A stretch of DNA of 64,000 nt from Streptomyces poonensis (GTDB lineage: Bacteria; Actinomycetota; Actinomycetes; Streptomycetales; Streptomycetaceae), in NCBI RefSeq assembly GCF_014650915.1, contig NZ_BMVW01000006.1, positions 77,811 to 141,810 on the forward strand. Reading direction: 5' to 3'. This document shows positions 48,985-56,605 of this stretch, one piece after another. Made by a program: the position numbers and the translations under genes. The notes below the pieces were generated by a model. The model did not search any database, was not told the DNA's origin, and saw nothing but the letters and a program-made list of their open reading frames with translations. Position 1 is the stretch's first letter; the number at the start of each line of letters is the position of its first letter.

Positions 48985-50358
48985 GTGAGCGAGAGAGCGA
49001 CCCTGCGCAAGCTCCGGCGCAGGCGGACCAACCGCCGCCGGACCGTGATCACCGGTGTGCTGGCCACCGCGCTGACCGGTGGCGCGATCGTCGGCGGCGT
49101 GCTGATGACCGCTTCCGCCTCGGGCCCCGGCGCGGGTACGTACCGCCTGGTCAACGGCGCGGACGACACATGTCTCGACGTGCCGTCGGCGAGCACCGCG
49201 GCGGATGTGCAGCTGGCCACGGCGGCCTGTGGCAGCGGTACGGGGCAGCAGTGGGAACTGAGCACCTCGGGCGACGGCTTCACCGTCCAGGCCGTCGGCA
49301 GCGGCCTGTGCGTGGGCGTGAAGGGCGCCGCCACCTCCGCCGGCAAGCCGGTCCAGCAGCAGGACTGTGACGGAGGCACGTCGCAGGTGTGGAAGGCGAC
49401 CGCCGTCGACGACGGGTACCAGCTGGTCAACGGCAAGAGCGCCAAGTGCCTCAACATCAAGGACGGGCTGGCGCAGCAGAACTCCTGCGACTCGGTCAGC
49501 AGCAAGACCTGGACGCTGACGACGGTCTCCGACACTCCGGCCCCGTCCTCCCCGGCCTCGTCCTCCCCGACCGCGTCCGCCCCCGTTTCCCCCTCGCCGT
49601 CCGTGACTGCTCCGGCCTCCCCGTCCGCGACGGCGTCCGCGAGCGCGACGCCCTCCTCCCCCGCGCTCACCGGCTGGCCGACCGCGACCGGCTCGAAGGC
49701 GGTCAGCGCCACGATCGAGGTGTCCGGCACCTACGACGGCGGCCTGGCCCGCCACTACGGCTCCGGCGACCTCGGCGGCGACGGCCAGGACGAGGGCCAG
49801 GACCCGATCTTCAAGCTGGCCGACGGCGCCGTCCTCAAGAACGTCGTCCTCGGCTCCCCGGCGGCCGACGGCATCCACTGCTCGGGCAGCTGCACCCTGC
49901 AGAACGTGTGGTGGGAGAACGTCGGCGAGGACGCGGCCACCTTCAAGGGCAAGTCCTCCTCCGCGACGTACCTGGTCCAGGGCGGCGGTGCGAAGGGCGC
50001 GGACGACAAGGTCTTCCAGCACAACGGCGCCGGCACCCTCACCATCAAGGACTTCCAGGTCGAGGACTTCGGCAAGCTGTACCGCTCCTGCGGCAACTGC
50101 GGCACCCAGTACGAGCGCCACGTGGTCATCGACAACGTCGTGGTCACCAGCCCCGGCAAGGTCCTGGCCGGCATCAACTCCAACTACGGGGACACGGCCA
50201 CCCTCTCGAACGTGACCGTCGTCGGCGACGACGACCGGGACATCACCATCTGCGAGCGCTTCCAGGGCAACGACGACGGCGACGAGCCGACCGCTCTCGG
50301 CAGCGGCCCGGACGGCACGTTCTGCCGCTACGGCACCTCGGACATCACCTATGAGTGA
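48985..50358 (+). CDS. Secreted pectate lyase (PL3) with ricin-type lectin domain
   Basis: 457 residues from GTG 48985 with GAAGGAAGA. A basic signal region (RRTVITGVLATALTGGAIVG) is followed by a ricin-B/CBM13 domain (about 50-180: YRLVNGADDTCLDVPSAST, GQQWEL, SQVWKATAV). A Ser/Pro/Thr linker (about 183-230) leads to a pectate lyase family 3 domain: GTYDGGLARHYGSGDLGGDG, ADGIHCSGSCTLQNVWWENV, GEDAATFKGKS, FQHNGAGTLTIKDFQV, GKLYRSCGNCGTQYERHVVI. PL3 enzymes cleave polygalacturonate by beta-elimination with calcium. The gene is followed by its own terminator. Confidence 0.9.
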   Translation: MSERATLRKLRRRRTNRRRTVITGVLATALTGGAIVGGVLMTASASGPGAGTYRLVNGADDTCLDVPSASTAADVQLATAACGSGTGQQWELSTSGDGFTVQAVGSGLCVGVKGAATSAGKPVQQQDCDGGTSQVWKATAVDDGYQLVNGKSAKCLNIKDGLAQQNSCDSVSSKTWTLTTVSDTPAPSSPASSSPTASAPVSPSPSVTAPASPSATASASATPSSPALTGWPTATGSKAVSATIEVSGTYDGGLARHYGSGDLGGDGQDEGQDPIFKLADGAVLKNVVLGSPAADGIHCSGSCTLQNVWWENVGEDAATFKGKSSSATYLVQGGGAKGADDKVFQHNGAGTLTIKDFQVEDFGKLYRSCGNCGTQYERHVVIDNVVVTSPGKVLAGINSNYGDTATLSNVTVVGDDDRDITICERFQGNDDGDEPTALGSGPDGTFCRYGTSDITYE

Positions 50359-50409
50359 GCGGCCGAGCCGCTGAACCGAAGTTCGTGAGGTCCGTGATCC
50401 AAGCGCGCA

Positions 50410-50432
50410 CCCCCAGGTCTCTGACCTGGGGG
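50410..50432 (+). terminator. Terminator after pectate lyase
   Basis: A 10-bp perfect stem CCCCCAGGTC / GACCTGGGGG, loop TCT, followed by TTTC. From 50359 to 50657 no other feature is seen except the approach to the micropeptide gene. Confidence 0.85.
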
Positions 50433-50657
50433 TTTCGCATGGAGCGGGTCATCGAGCGAGTATCGACCGAGTCGCCGAGCGAGTCACCGAGCGGATTCCG
50501 ATCCGTCATGGGCACTTGCATGCCATACGCTGCGTTCTCGGCAGCGTTCACACACCCGTCGTCGGTGTGAGGGGGGACGTGCTGCCGGCTCATGACCGCC
50601 CGGTGAGCACCGGGCTTCTTCTACGTGGGGGGTCACATCACTGCTCGCAGACGCGGC

Positions 50658-50777
50658 ATGTCGATCGCGACGACACTCGCGGTCGTTCTCAGTTCCGCGG
50701 CCCTGGCGGCGGGAGCGGCGGGTCCGGCGGCGGCCGACTCCGCGACGGTCCTTAAGTACTTCACCTTCACCAAGTGA
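50658..50777 (+). CDS. Secreted micropeptide precursor (39 residues)
   Basis: ATG 50658 begins MSIATTLAVVLSSAALAAGA, a signal peptide ending AAA, then the short mature part DSATVLKYFTFTK before TGA 50777. An in-frame upstream GTG at about 50625 (VGGHITARRRG) would add a basic start after a GGGG-rich site. The downstream terminator and complete signal peptide make it a credible gene. Possible roles are signalling peptide or small surface protein; no homologue is recalled. Confidence 0.5.
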   Translation: MSIATTLAVVLSSAALAAGAAGPAAADSATVLKYFTFTK

Positions 50778-50805
50778 TCCCAAGGCAGCCGGTCTGGACA
50801 GCACG

Positions 50806-50828
50806 CCCCCGGGTCGATGACCCGGGGG
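50806..50828 (+). terminator. Terminator after micropeptide
   Basis: A 10-bp perfect stem CCCCCGGGTC / GACCCGGGGG, loop GAT, followed by TTTG. Confidence 0.85.
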
Positions 50829-50976
50829 TTTGTCGTGAAGCTCCGGATGAACCCGGAGGGTGATCCTCTCGTCTTCCTCTGCCGACGAGCAGCTTTCTGA
50901 GAACACGTCCGATGACTGATGACTGATCAACACTAACCAGCACTAATTAACCGAAAGCAAGCAAAGCGACCGAAGA

Positions 50977-52416
50977 TTGAGACACATAACATCGCGGGTG
51001 TTTGCGCGAATACACCCCAGAAATACGCCCTCCGTGTGGCGTCGACCGCGGACGAGACTCTGGGCCGTGGCGGGTGCGGCGGCCCTCGGATTTCTCATCG
51101 TGCTGGAAGTCGCCGCACGCCGCTACGGCCTACCGGGGCCGATGACCAACCAGGCGAAAGAGGTGATATCCGCCCCCGCTTCGGGGCCGTTGCTGTATGC
51201 CGGTATGGCGTTGATGATGGTGGTGCTCACCTGGCGGCAACGGTTCATCGCGGTCGGTGCCGCGATCGGTATCGACGTCGCCTTCTTGCTGGTGAGGTGG
51301 GCGGCCGATGCCGAAGTGACCGACGGGCACTCCTTCGGCAACGGCGCGTTGTGGGTGATTCTGGGCTGTGCGGTCATCGCTGTCACGCGCCGCACCGGCC
51401 AGGAACGTGTCCTGCTGCTGAAGGGCGCCGGGCTGGGTCTCCTGCTGGTGGCCGGCCGGAAGACGGGCGACACCTGGCTGCTGATCACCTCGAAGACGCG
51501 CCCGATGGTGCTCGACGAGTACGTGGCCACCGCCGACCACGCGCTGGGCAACCCGTCATGGGTGGTGGGCCGGATCGTCGAGGCCACAGGCCCGGTCGGC
51601 GCCCATGTCCTCGACTGGGTCTACGTCCAGCTCGCGGTGGCCGCGGTCGTCGTCGCGCTGTACCAGCTGCGCAACGTGGCGGCCCAGGGCCGCTTCCCGC
51701 GCCATCACCTGGTCCGCACCTTCCTGGTGATCGGCCTCCTCGGGCCGGCCATCTACATGATCTTCCCTGTGGTCGGACCGGTCTTCACCTACGGCACCGG
51801 CGCCTTCGGCACGGGCGGCGAGCCGTGGGCGGTGGCCAACCTGTGGCCGGACACGCCACCGCCGGCCGGCCCCCCGCACCCGGTCCCGTACGACGCGATC
51901 ACACCCCGCAACTGCATGCCCAGCCTCCACACGGCGTGGGCCACCGCGATCTTCATCCACTCCCGCAGGGCCCCACGGATCCTGCGCTACGCGGGAACGT
52001 TCTGGCTCATCGCCACGCTCAGCGCGACGCTGGGATTCGGCTACCACTACGGCATCGATCTCGTAGCCGGCGTGGTGTTCACCGTCACGATCGAGGCAGC
52101 GCTGCGCTCGTTCGACCGCGGCTGGGACCGGACGGGAATCCGGCTGGTCGCCTACGGGGCGGTGGTCTTCGCCGCAATCCTGATATCGGCTCGCTGGCTG
52201 CCGATGCAGATGGCGGCACACCCGTGGGCGTTCGGACCACTGCTCATCCTGGCGATGGCGTCGGTGGTGTACGGCTACGCGCGGACCACCGCAGGGTGGG
52301 ACCGGGACGGGACCCCGGTGCCGCCGGACCTGCCAGGACAGCTGATCGTGTCACCTCGGCCCACGGCACGCAGAGAGCACGCGGCGTCCGAATACGCGAC
52401 TTCCGAAAGGGACTAG
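50977..52416 (+). CDS. PAP2-superfamily membrane phosphatase/transferase
   Basis: 479 residues if the TTG at 50977 is the start; GTG 50998 is an alternative, and neither has a good ribosome site. About ten membrane helices are predicted. The PAP2 active-site motifs are CMPSLHTAWATAIF (about residue 313) and GYHYGIDLVAGV (about 350), both with the catalytic His. This subgroup resembles inositol-phosphorylceramide synthase-like PAP2_3 proteins acting on lipid phosphates. Upstream DNA (50,880-50,990) is markedly AT-rich, which suggests an accessory origin. Confidence 0.82.
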   Translation: MRHITSRVFARIHPRNTPSVWRRPRTRLWAVAGAAALGFLIVLEVAARRYGLPGPMTNQAKEVISAPASGPLLYAGMALMMVVLTWRQRFIAVGAAIGIDVAFLLVRWAADAEVTDGHSFGNGALWVILGCAVIAVTRRTGQERVLLLKGAGLGLLLVAGRKTGDTWLLITSKTRPMVLDEYVATADHALGNPSWVVGRIVEATGPVGAHVLDWVYVQLAVAAVVVALYQLRNVAAQGRFPRHHLVRTFLVIGLLGPAIYMIFPVVGPVFTYGTGAFGTGGEPWAVANLWPDTPPPAGPPHPVPYDAITPRNCMPSLHTAWATAIFIHSRRAPRILRYAGTFWLIATLSATLGFGYHYGIDLVAGVVFTVTIEAALRSFDRGWDRTGIRLVAYGAVVFAAILISARWLPMQMAAHPWAFGPLLILAMASVVYGYARTTAGWDRDGTPVPPDLPGQLIVSPRPTARREHAASEYATSERD

Positions 52417-52436
52417 CCGGACCGGACAACAAAGAA

Positions 52437-52459
52437 CCCCCGGGGCGACGCCCCGGGGG
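52437..52459. terminator. Terminator in the left copy of the tRNA-Gly 3' region
   Basis: A 10-bp stem CCCCCGGGGC / GCCCCGGGGG, loop GAC. It serves the PAP2 gene and is the counterpart of the tRNA terminator at 54007-54029. Confidence 0.8.
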
Positions 52460-52466
52460 TTTCTGC

Positions 52467-52523
52467 TGGAACGGGTGACGAGAACCGAACTCGCGCTCTC
52501 AGCTCGGGAAGCCGAGGTGATCT
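52467..52523 (-). repeat. Partial 3' copy of tRNA-Gly (attachment-site-like)
   Basis: About 57 bp match the 3' part of the intact tRNA-Gly at 54037: CCA end, acceptor 3' strand, T arm and most of the anticodon arm, with a few substitutions. The D arm and 5' acceptor strand are missing. Homology continues leftwards through the terminator to about 52425. This is the pattern left by integration into the 3' end of a tRNA gene. Confidence 0.7.
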
Positions 52524-52553
52524 ACGGCTGGGGCGGCTGGGTGGGTGGACGGG

Positions 52554-52955
52554 TCAGTACGCCCGGGCGGCCGCTTCGGCGACGTGGACGTCCTGGTCGG
52601 CGGTGCCGCCGGAGACGCCGACAGCCCCGACCGTACGGCCGTCGGTGTCCACGATCGGCATACCGCCGCCGAAGGAGATCAGGCCGCCGTTGCTGTGCTC
52701 GATACCGTAGACAGGGCCGCCCGGCTGGGAGATCTCGCCGAGTGCTGCGCTGGGCATCCGGAACAGCACCGAGGTCTTGGCCTTCCTCAACGCCAGGTCG
52801 ATCGAACCGAGCCAGGCGTCGTCCATCCTCGTGAAGTGCAGAAGGTGGCCGCCGGCATCGACGATGGCGATGTTCATCGCGGTGCCGATCTCCTTGGCCG
52901 CGGTCTCGCCGGCGGCGGCGATACGGATGGCGGCGTCCAAGGGCAGAGCAGACAC
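52554..52955 (-). CDS. HbpS/GlcG-family (DUF336) protein
   Basis: 133 residues from GTG 52955, with GAAAGG upstream; ATG 52994 is an alternative. The single domain shows LDAAIRIAAAGETAAKEIGT, MNIAIVDAGGHLLHFTRMDD, AWLGSIDLALRKAKTS, PGGPVYGIEHSNGGLISFGG and VGAVGVSGGTADQDVHVAEA. Family members bind haem or corrinoids; HbpS of Streptomyces modulates a redox two-component system. It is divergent from the MmyB-type regulator and probably its target. No signal peptide is evident. Confidence 0.87.
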   Translation of the reverse strand: MSALPLDAAIRIAAAGETAAKEIGTAMNIAIVDAGGHLLHFTRMDDAWLGSIDLALRKAKTSVLFRMPSAALGEISQPGGPVYGIEHSNGGLISFGGGMPIVDTDGRTVGAVGVSGGTADQDVHVAEAAARAY

Positions 52956-53050
52956 ATCAGCGCCTTTCGTCGGGGGTGTCCGTTGCGTGCCCACCGAGCA
53001 TTGCGCTGCTCATGCGGGCCGCCCAGAGCTGTGTCGTGGCTGGGCACGCG

Positions 53051-53077
53051 GTTCCTGGGGACGACAGCCCCAGGAAC
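53051..53077. promoter_or_regulatory. 10-bp perfect inverted repeat (operator candidate)
   Basis: GTTCCTGGGG (53051-53060) and CCCCAGGAAC (53068-53077) are exact reverse complements across 7 bp, in the divergent region between the HbpS-like gene and the MmyB-type regulator. It ends 16 bp before the regulator start. Confidence 0.65.
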
Positions 53078-53093
53078 GGCACGACCGGCGGAT

Positions 53094-53975
53094 GTGACAC
53101 TCGTGGACGTGAGCGAGCTCGGAGACTTCCTCAAGGCCAAGCGGGCGCAGATCACTCCCGAACAAGTCGGGCTGCCCCCCGTGGGCAACCCCCGCCGAGT
53201 AACGGGTCTGCGCCGGGAGGAGGTCGCACAGCTGGCCGCCGTGAGCGTCGACCACTACACCCGCCTCGAACAGGGCCGAGTAGCGACGGCCTCCGACAAT
53301 GTCCTCGTCGGCCTGGCCCGCGCACTGCTGCTGACCGACGACGAACTCACCTACATGCGCCTGCTCGTCCGGTCGCGCCCGTCACGCCGTGGCCCCCGCA
53401 CGCCGGCCAAGGTCGCCTCCCCCGTGCAGGACTTGCTGGACGCTCTGACCCACACTCCCGCCCTCGTGCTCGGCCGCCGCTTCGACATCCTCGCCTGGAA
53501 CGCCGCCGCGACCGCCCTGTTCCGCGACTTCGCCGGGCTGCGCCCTGAGCACCGCAACCTCGTCCGGCTGGTGTTCCTCGATCCCCGCGTCCGTGGACTG
53601 TACGAGGACTGGGAGTCCGTCGCCGCCGAAACGGTGGCCCGGCTGCGGATGGATGCCGCACACAGCCCCGATGACCCACGGCTGACCAAACTGGTCGGCG
53701 AGCTGTCGGTGCGCGACGCCGACTTCCGCCGCTGGTGGAGCGGGCACGGCGTCCGCATCCCCAGCGCGGGGCGCAAACACCTGCGCCATCCGGTCGTCGG
53801 CGGCCTCGAACTCGACTGGCAGACGATGCAGCTCGGTACGGCCTCCGACCAGATCCTGGTCACCTACACCGCCCCGGCAGGCACGCCCACCCACGACGCC
53901 CTGGCCTTCCTCACATCCTGGTCGGCACGCCCGGACGCCGTCGGTCACACGGCACAGTCCGGGCCCGCCACCTAG
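53094..53975 (+). CDS. MmyB-like XRE-family regulator
   Basis: 293 residues if GTG 53094 is used; GTG 53103 and 53109 (VSELGDFLKAKR) are alternatives. The N-terminal HTH is ELGDFLKAKRAQITPEQVGL, RRVTGLRREEVAQLAAVSVD, HYTRLEQGR. The C-terminal MmyB-type ligand domain reads LVLGRRFDILAWNAAATALF, RNLVRLVFLDPRVRGLYEDW, DADFRRWWSGHGVRIPSAGR, KHLRHPVVGGLELDWQTMQL. Such regulators typically sit divergent to the gene they control. It lies inside the tRNA-flanked segment. Confidence 0.88.
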   Translation: MTLVDVSELGDFLKAKRAQITPEQVGLPPVGNPRRVTGLRREEVAQLAAVSVDHYTRLEQGRVATASDNVLVGLARALLLTDDELTYMRLLVRSRPSRRGPRTPAKVASPVQDLLDALTHTPALVLGRRFDILAWNAAATALFRDFAGLRPEHRNLVRLVFLDPRVRGLYEDWESVAAETVARLRMDAAHSPDDPRLTKLVGELSVRDADFRRWWSGHGVRIPSAGRKHLRHPVVGGLELDWQTMQLGTASDQILVTYTAPAGTPTHDALAFLTSWSARPDAVGHTAQSGPAT

Positions 53976-54006
53976 CCGCCCGCCCACTGGTCCAGACAAC
54001 AAAGAA

Positions 54007-54029
54007 CCCCCGGGTCGATGACCTGGGGG
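54007..54029 (-). terminator. tRNA-Gly terminator
   Basis: Arms CCCCCGGGTC (54007-54016) and GACCTGGGGG (54020-54029) pair with one mismatch around loop GAT; it lies 7 bp past the tRNA 3' end. Confidence 0.75.
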
Positions 54030-54036
54030 TTTCTGC

Positions 54037-54110
54037 TGGAGCGGGTGACGAGAATCGAACTCGCGCTCTCAGCTTGGGAAGCTGATGTTCTACCATTAAA
54101 CTACACCCGC
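54037..54110 (-). tRNA. tRNA-Gly (anticodon CCC)
   Basis: Reading the minus strand from 54110: acceptor GCGGGTG pairs with CACCCGC near the 3' end; D arm GTAGTTTAATGGTAGAAC; anticodon stem TCAGC/GCTGA enclosing loop TTCCCAA, so the anticodon is CCC; T arm GCGAGTTCGATTCTCG. Discriminator T and encoded CCA complete 74 nt. The fold is fully consistent with glycine. Confidence 0.93.
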
Positions 54111-54380
54111 GCGAGACGCCGGATCGAACCGGTGTCGGGACGCGTCGTCACTCTACCTCATGTCGTGCCCCCGGTGGTGAAGCCGTGGGGCCCGCCGCTG
54201 TCCGGGGGCTGGAACCGGGTGTGCGGCACGGGAGTTGGGGCATACGGTGGGGGTGTGGCCGGGGGTCCGCGTGGGGCCGGAGTGCCGCCTGGAGGGCCGT
54301 CCCTTTCATCCCGTAATGTGTGCCTTCGTCGTCAGGTCGACAGACAGACGCGGCTCTTGGGGAAGGGACTCTAGGACTTG

Positions 54381-54554
54381 ATGGAACGCACCGTCGTCCG
54401 CTGTGCCGATGGGCACGTGTTCAGCACCGCTTCGTTCCCGATGCAGCAGGCCGAGCGCCTCGGCCCCGGACGGCTGATCCGCTGTCCGCGGTGTGCCCGG
54501 CTGCGCAGCGCGGTGCCCGTACCGGTGGCGGTAGGGGCAGTCGCGAGGCATTAG
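54381..54554 (+). CDS. Small zinc-ribbon-like protein
   Basis: 57 residues from ATG 54381 with AGGACTTG in front. Composition and pairs of Cys (VVRCADGHVFSTASF and IRCPRCARLRSA) with a His suggest a zinc site, C-x4-H and C-x2-C. It is a conserved-looking small protein upstream of dcd. No function is known to me. Confidence 0.7.
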   Translation: MERTVVRCADGHVFSTASFPMQQAERLGPGRLIRCPRCARLRSAVPVPVAVGAVARH

Positions 54555-54650
54555 CGGCAGCGCGAGCAGGGGCCGGCCCGTGACAGAGGCCGGCAGGCGC
54601 GCGGGTCGTCCGGTTGCGGGCGGTCCGCGCGTCTTGCGTATCCTCGGGGC

Positions 54651-55226
54651 GTGCTTCTCTCAGACAAGGACATCCGGGCCGAGATCGACGCCGGTCGGGT
54701 GCGGATCGATCCGTACGACGAATCCATGGTGCAGCCGTCGAGCATCGACGTGCGTCTCGACCGGTACTTCCGGGTCTTCGAGAACCACCGCTACCCCCAC
54801 ATCGACCCGTCCGTCGAGCAGACGGATCTGACGCGGCTCGTCGAGCCGGAGGGGGACGAGCCGTTCATCCTCCACCCCGGCGAGTTCGTGCTCGCCAGCA
54901 CGTACGAGGTCATCACGCTGCCCAATGATCTCGCCAGCCGGCTGGAGGGGAAGAGCTCGCTGGGGCGGCTCGGCCTCGTCACCCACTCCACCGCCGGGTT
55001 CATCGACCCCGGCTTCTCGGGGCACGTGACGCTCGAGCTGTCGAACCTCGCGACCCTGCCGATCAAGCTCTGGCCGGGCATGAAGATCGGCCAGCTGTGC
55101 ATGTTCCGGCTCTCCTCGCCGGCCGAGTTCCCGTACGGCAGCGAGCGGTACGGGTCCCGCTACCAGGGGCAGCGCGGGCCGACCGCCTCCCGGTCCTACG
55201 TCAATTTCCACAGAACCCAGGTGTGA
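54651..55226 (+). CDS. dcd: dCTP deaminase
   Basis: 191 residues from GTG 54651. Family features are all present: LLSDKDIRAEIDAGRVRIDP, VQPSSIDVRLDRYFRVFENH, LHPGEFVLASTYE, LEGKSSLGRLGLVTHSTAGF and IDPGFSGHVTLELSNLATLP with the catalytic Glu. The C-terminus GSRYQGQRGPTASRSYVNF closes over the nucleotide. It converts dCTP to dUTP in the cytosol for dTMP synthesis; bifunctional dCTP deaminase/dUTPase activity is known in actinobacterial relatives and cannot be excluded. Confidence 0.95.
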   Translation: MLLSDKDIRAEIDAGRVRIDPYDESMVQPSSIDVRLDRYFRVFENHRYPHIDPSVEQTDLTRLVEPEGDEPFILHPGEFVLASTYEVITLPNDLASRLEGKSSLGRLGLVTHSTAGFIDPGFSGHVTLELSNLATLPIKLWPGMKIGQLCMFRLSSPAEFPYGSERYGSRYQGQRGPTASRSYVNFHRTQV

Positions 55227-55236
55227 GCAGAGCGAC

Positions 55237-55734
55237 GTGAGCAACGTACGAGAGAACCTGACCTACGAGCAGTTCGGCGTCGCCGTGCGCGAGCTCGCCC
55301 AGACCGTCGCCGACGACGGGTACGAGCCGGACATCGTGCTCTCGATCGCCCGCGGCGGCGTCTTCGTCGCGGGCGGGCTGGCGTACGCGCTGGACTGCAA
55401 GAACATCAACCTGGTGAACGTGGAGTTCTACACGGGCGTGGGGACCACCCTGGAGATGCCCGTCATGCTCGCGCCCGTGCCCAACCTGATCGACTTCTCC
55501 GACAAGAAGGTCCTGATCGCGGACGACGTGGCCGACACCGGCAAGACGCTGAAGCTCGTCCACGACTTCTGCCTCGGCACCGTCGCCGAGGTGCGGTCCG
55601 CCGTGATCTATGAGAAGTCCCACTCCCTCGTGAAGTGCGAGTACGTGTGGAAGCGGACGGATGACTGGATCAACTTCCCGTGGTCCGTCGAGCCCCCCGT
55701 CGTGAAGCGGAGTGGTCAGGTTCTCGACGCCTGA
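55237..55734 (+). CDS. Phosphoribosyltransferase (XGPRT-like)
   Basis: 165 residues from GTG 55237, 10 bp after dcd, so an operon is likely. The PRPP-binding loop is VLIADDVADTGKTL (about residues 91-104) and the preceding PDIVLSIARGGVFVAGGLAY is the family pyrophosphate loop. The hood region YEKSHSLVKCEYVWKRTDDW is typical of hypoxanthine/xanthine-guanine type enzymes. It probably salvages a purine base; the exact base cannot be read. Confidence 0.88.
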   Translation: MSNVRENLTYEQFGVAVRELAQTVADDGYEPDIVLSIARGGVFVAGGLAYALDCKNINLVNVEFYTGVGTTLEMPVMLAPVPNLIDFSDKKVLIADDVADTGKTLKLVHDFCLGTVAEVRSAVIYEKSHSLVKCEYVWKRTDDWINFPWSVEPPVVKRSGQVLDA

Positions 55735-55757
55735 GGCGAGACAGACAGCAACATGGT

Positions 55758-55790
55758 CCACGGCCTGCGGACGGTTCCGGCAGGCCGTGG
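55758..55790. terminator. Terminator between convergent genes
   Basis: An 11-bp perfect stem CCACGGCCTGC / GCAGGCCGTGG with an 11-nt loop, after the phosphoribosyltransferase. Confidence 0.8.
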
Positions 55791-55805
55791 CGAGGTCGCT
55801 CCGGC

Positions 55806-56240
55806 TCACCGGTGGGCCCGACGAGTGCCGTGGCAGGCGTGGCAGAGCTGGTGCTCGTGGCAGATGTAGTGATCGTCGTGGTCCCGGCGGCTGCGGCGGC
55901 CGCCACGCCGCAAGCTGATCACAATCTTGCACAGGGTGTATCCGCCGACGAGGGTGACCGCCATGGTCACGCCGAACTGCACCGAGATGCTCGGCTTGAT
56001 GATTTCTGCGAAATCACGGACGAGTTGGGCGATGAATTCTTTGATCTCGTCGATCTGAGCGTTTGATATTGCTTGCTGGACCATCGCGGTGCCATGTTCC
56101 GCTCGGTGAGCGGAATGTGTGTCGGTGGCCTGCGCGATAGTGGGTCCGGCGATGGTGACGACGAGGAGCAGTACGGCCACGCATGTCGTGCGGGCCAATC
56201 CCCTGCCGCGCCGTGCCAACGACGACTTGGGCTCTGGCAT
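55806..56240 (-). CDS. Small membrane protein with Cys/His-rich C-terminus
   Basis: 144 residues from ATG 56240. A signal-like helix (LARTTCVAVLLLVVTIAGPT) ends near AQA. A second membrane helix lies at about 88-108 (VQFGVTMAVTLVGGYTLCKI). The end reads RRDHDDHYICHEHQLCHACH, with four His-x-x-His or C-x-H type clusters that look able to bind metal. The DNA here is lower in GC than its neighbours, so the gene may be acquired. No domain is recognised. The ribosome site is weak (GGAAG 13 nt upstream). Confidence 0.6.
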   Translation of the reverse strand: MPEPKSSLARRGRGLARTTCVAVLLLVVTIAGPTIAQATDTHSAHRAEHGTAMVQQAISNAQIDEIKEFIAQLVRDFAEIIKPSISVQFGVTMAVTLVGGYTLCKIVISLRRGGRRSRRDHDDHYICHEHQLCHACHGTRRAHR

Positions 56241-56558
56241 GGTGCATCACTTCCCGTGCGCTGGAAGGCGCCGCTCGGGCGCCCGGTCTCCCGACGCTCC
56301 GTGCGGTCCGCCGGTACCGACCAGTGCACTGCCGCCCTGCTCGTGGATCTCGCGTGCAGGCGCTCCTTGTTTCCGGATCGCCGAATTCGTTACCCGTTCT
56401 GAATTCGTGGACCCAATTCGTGGAGCATCGCACGTGTTTCGTGTGTCCCGGGGTGTTCCGTGGTATTCCGGGAGTGTTCCGGGGCGTTCCGGGAACTCGC
56501 GCGTCTTCGATTCTCCGGTGAATTCGGAGTTGTCGGCGGTGCGCTCCGTCGTGGAAAA
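56241..56558. other. 318-bp intergenic region with helically phased repeats
   Basis: Contains AATTCGT three times at about 56383-56422 and four (G/A)TTCCG motifs at 56455, 56465, 56476 and 56486, spaced 10-11 bp. No gene is seen in it. It is the promoter side of the Cys/His-rich membrane protein gene, so the repeats may be binding sites for its regulator. Confidence 0.55.
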
Positions 56559-56585
56559 GCCCCCGGCGCTTCTCGCGCCGGGGGC
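56559..56585 (-). terminator. Terminator after Yip1-family gene
   Basis: An 11-bp perfect stem GCCCCCGGCGC / GCGCCGGGGGC with loop TTCTC, flanked by AAAA on the left, which reads as UUUU at the end of a minus-strand transcript. Confidence 0.9.
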
Positions 56586-56605
56586 TTCCCTCGTACCGGT
56601 GGCTC

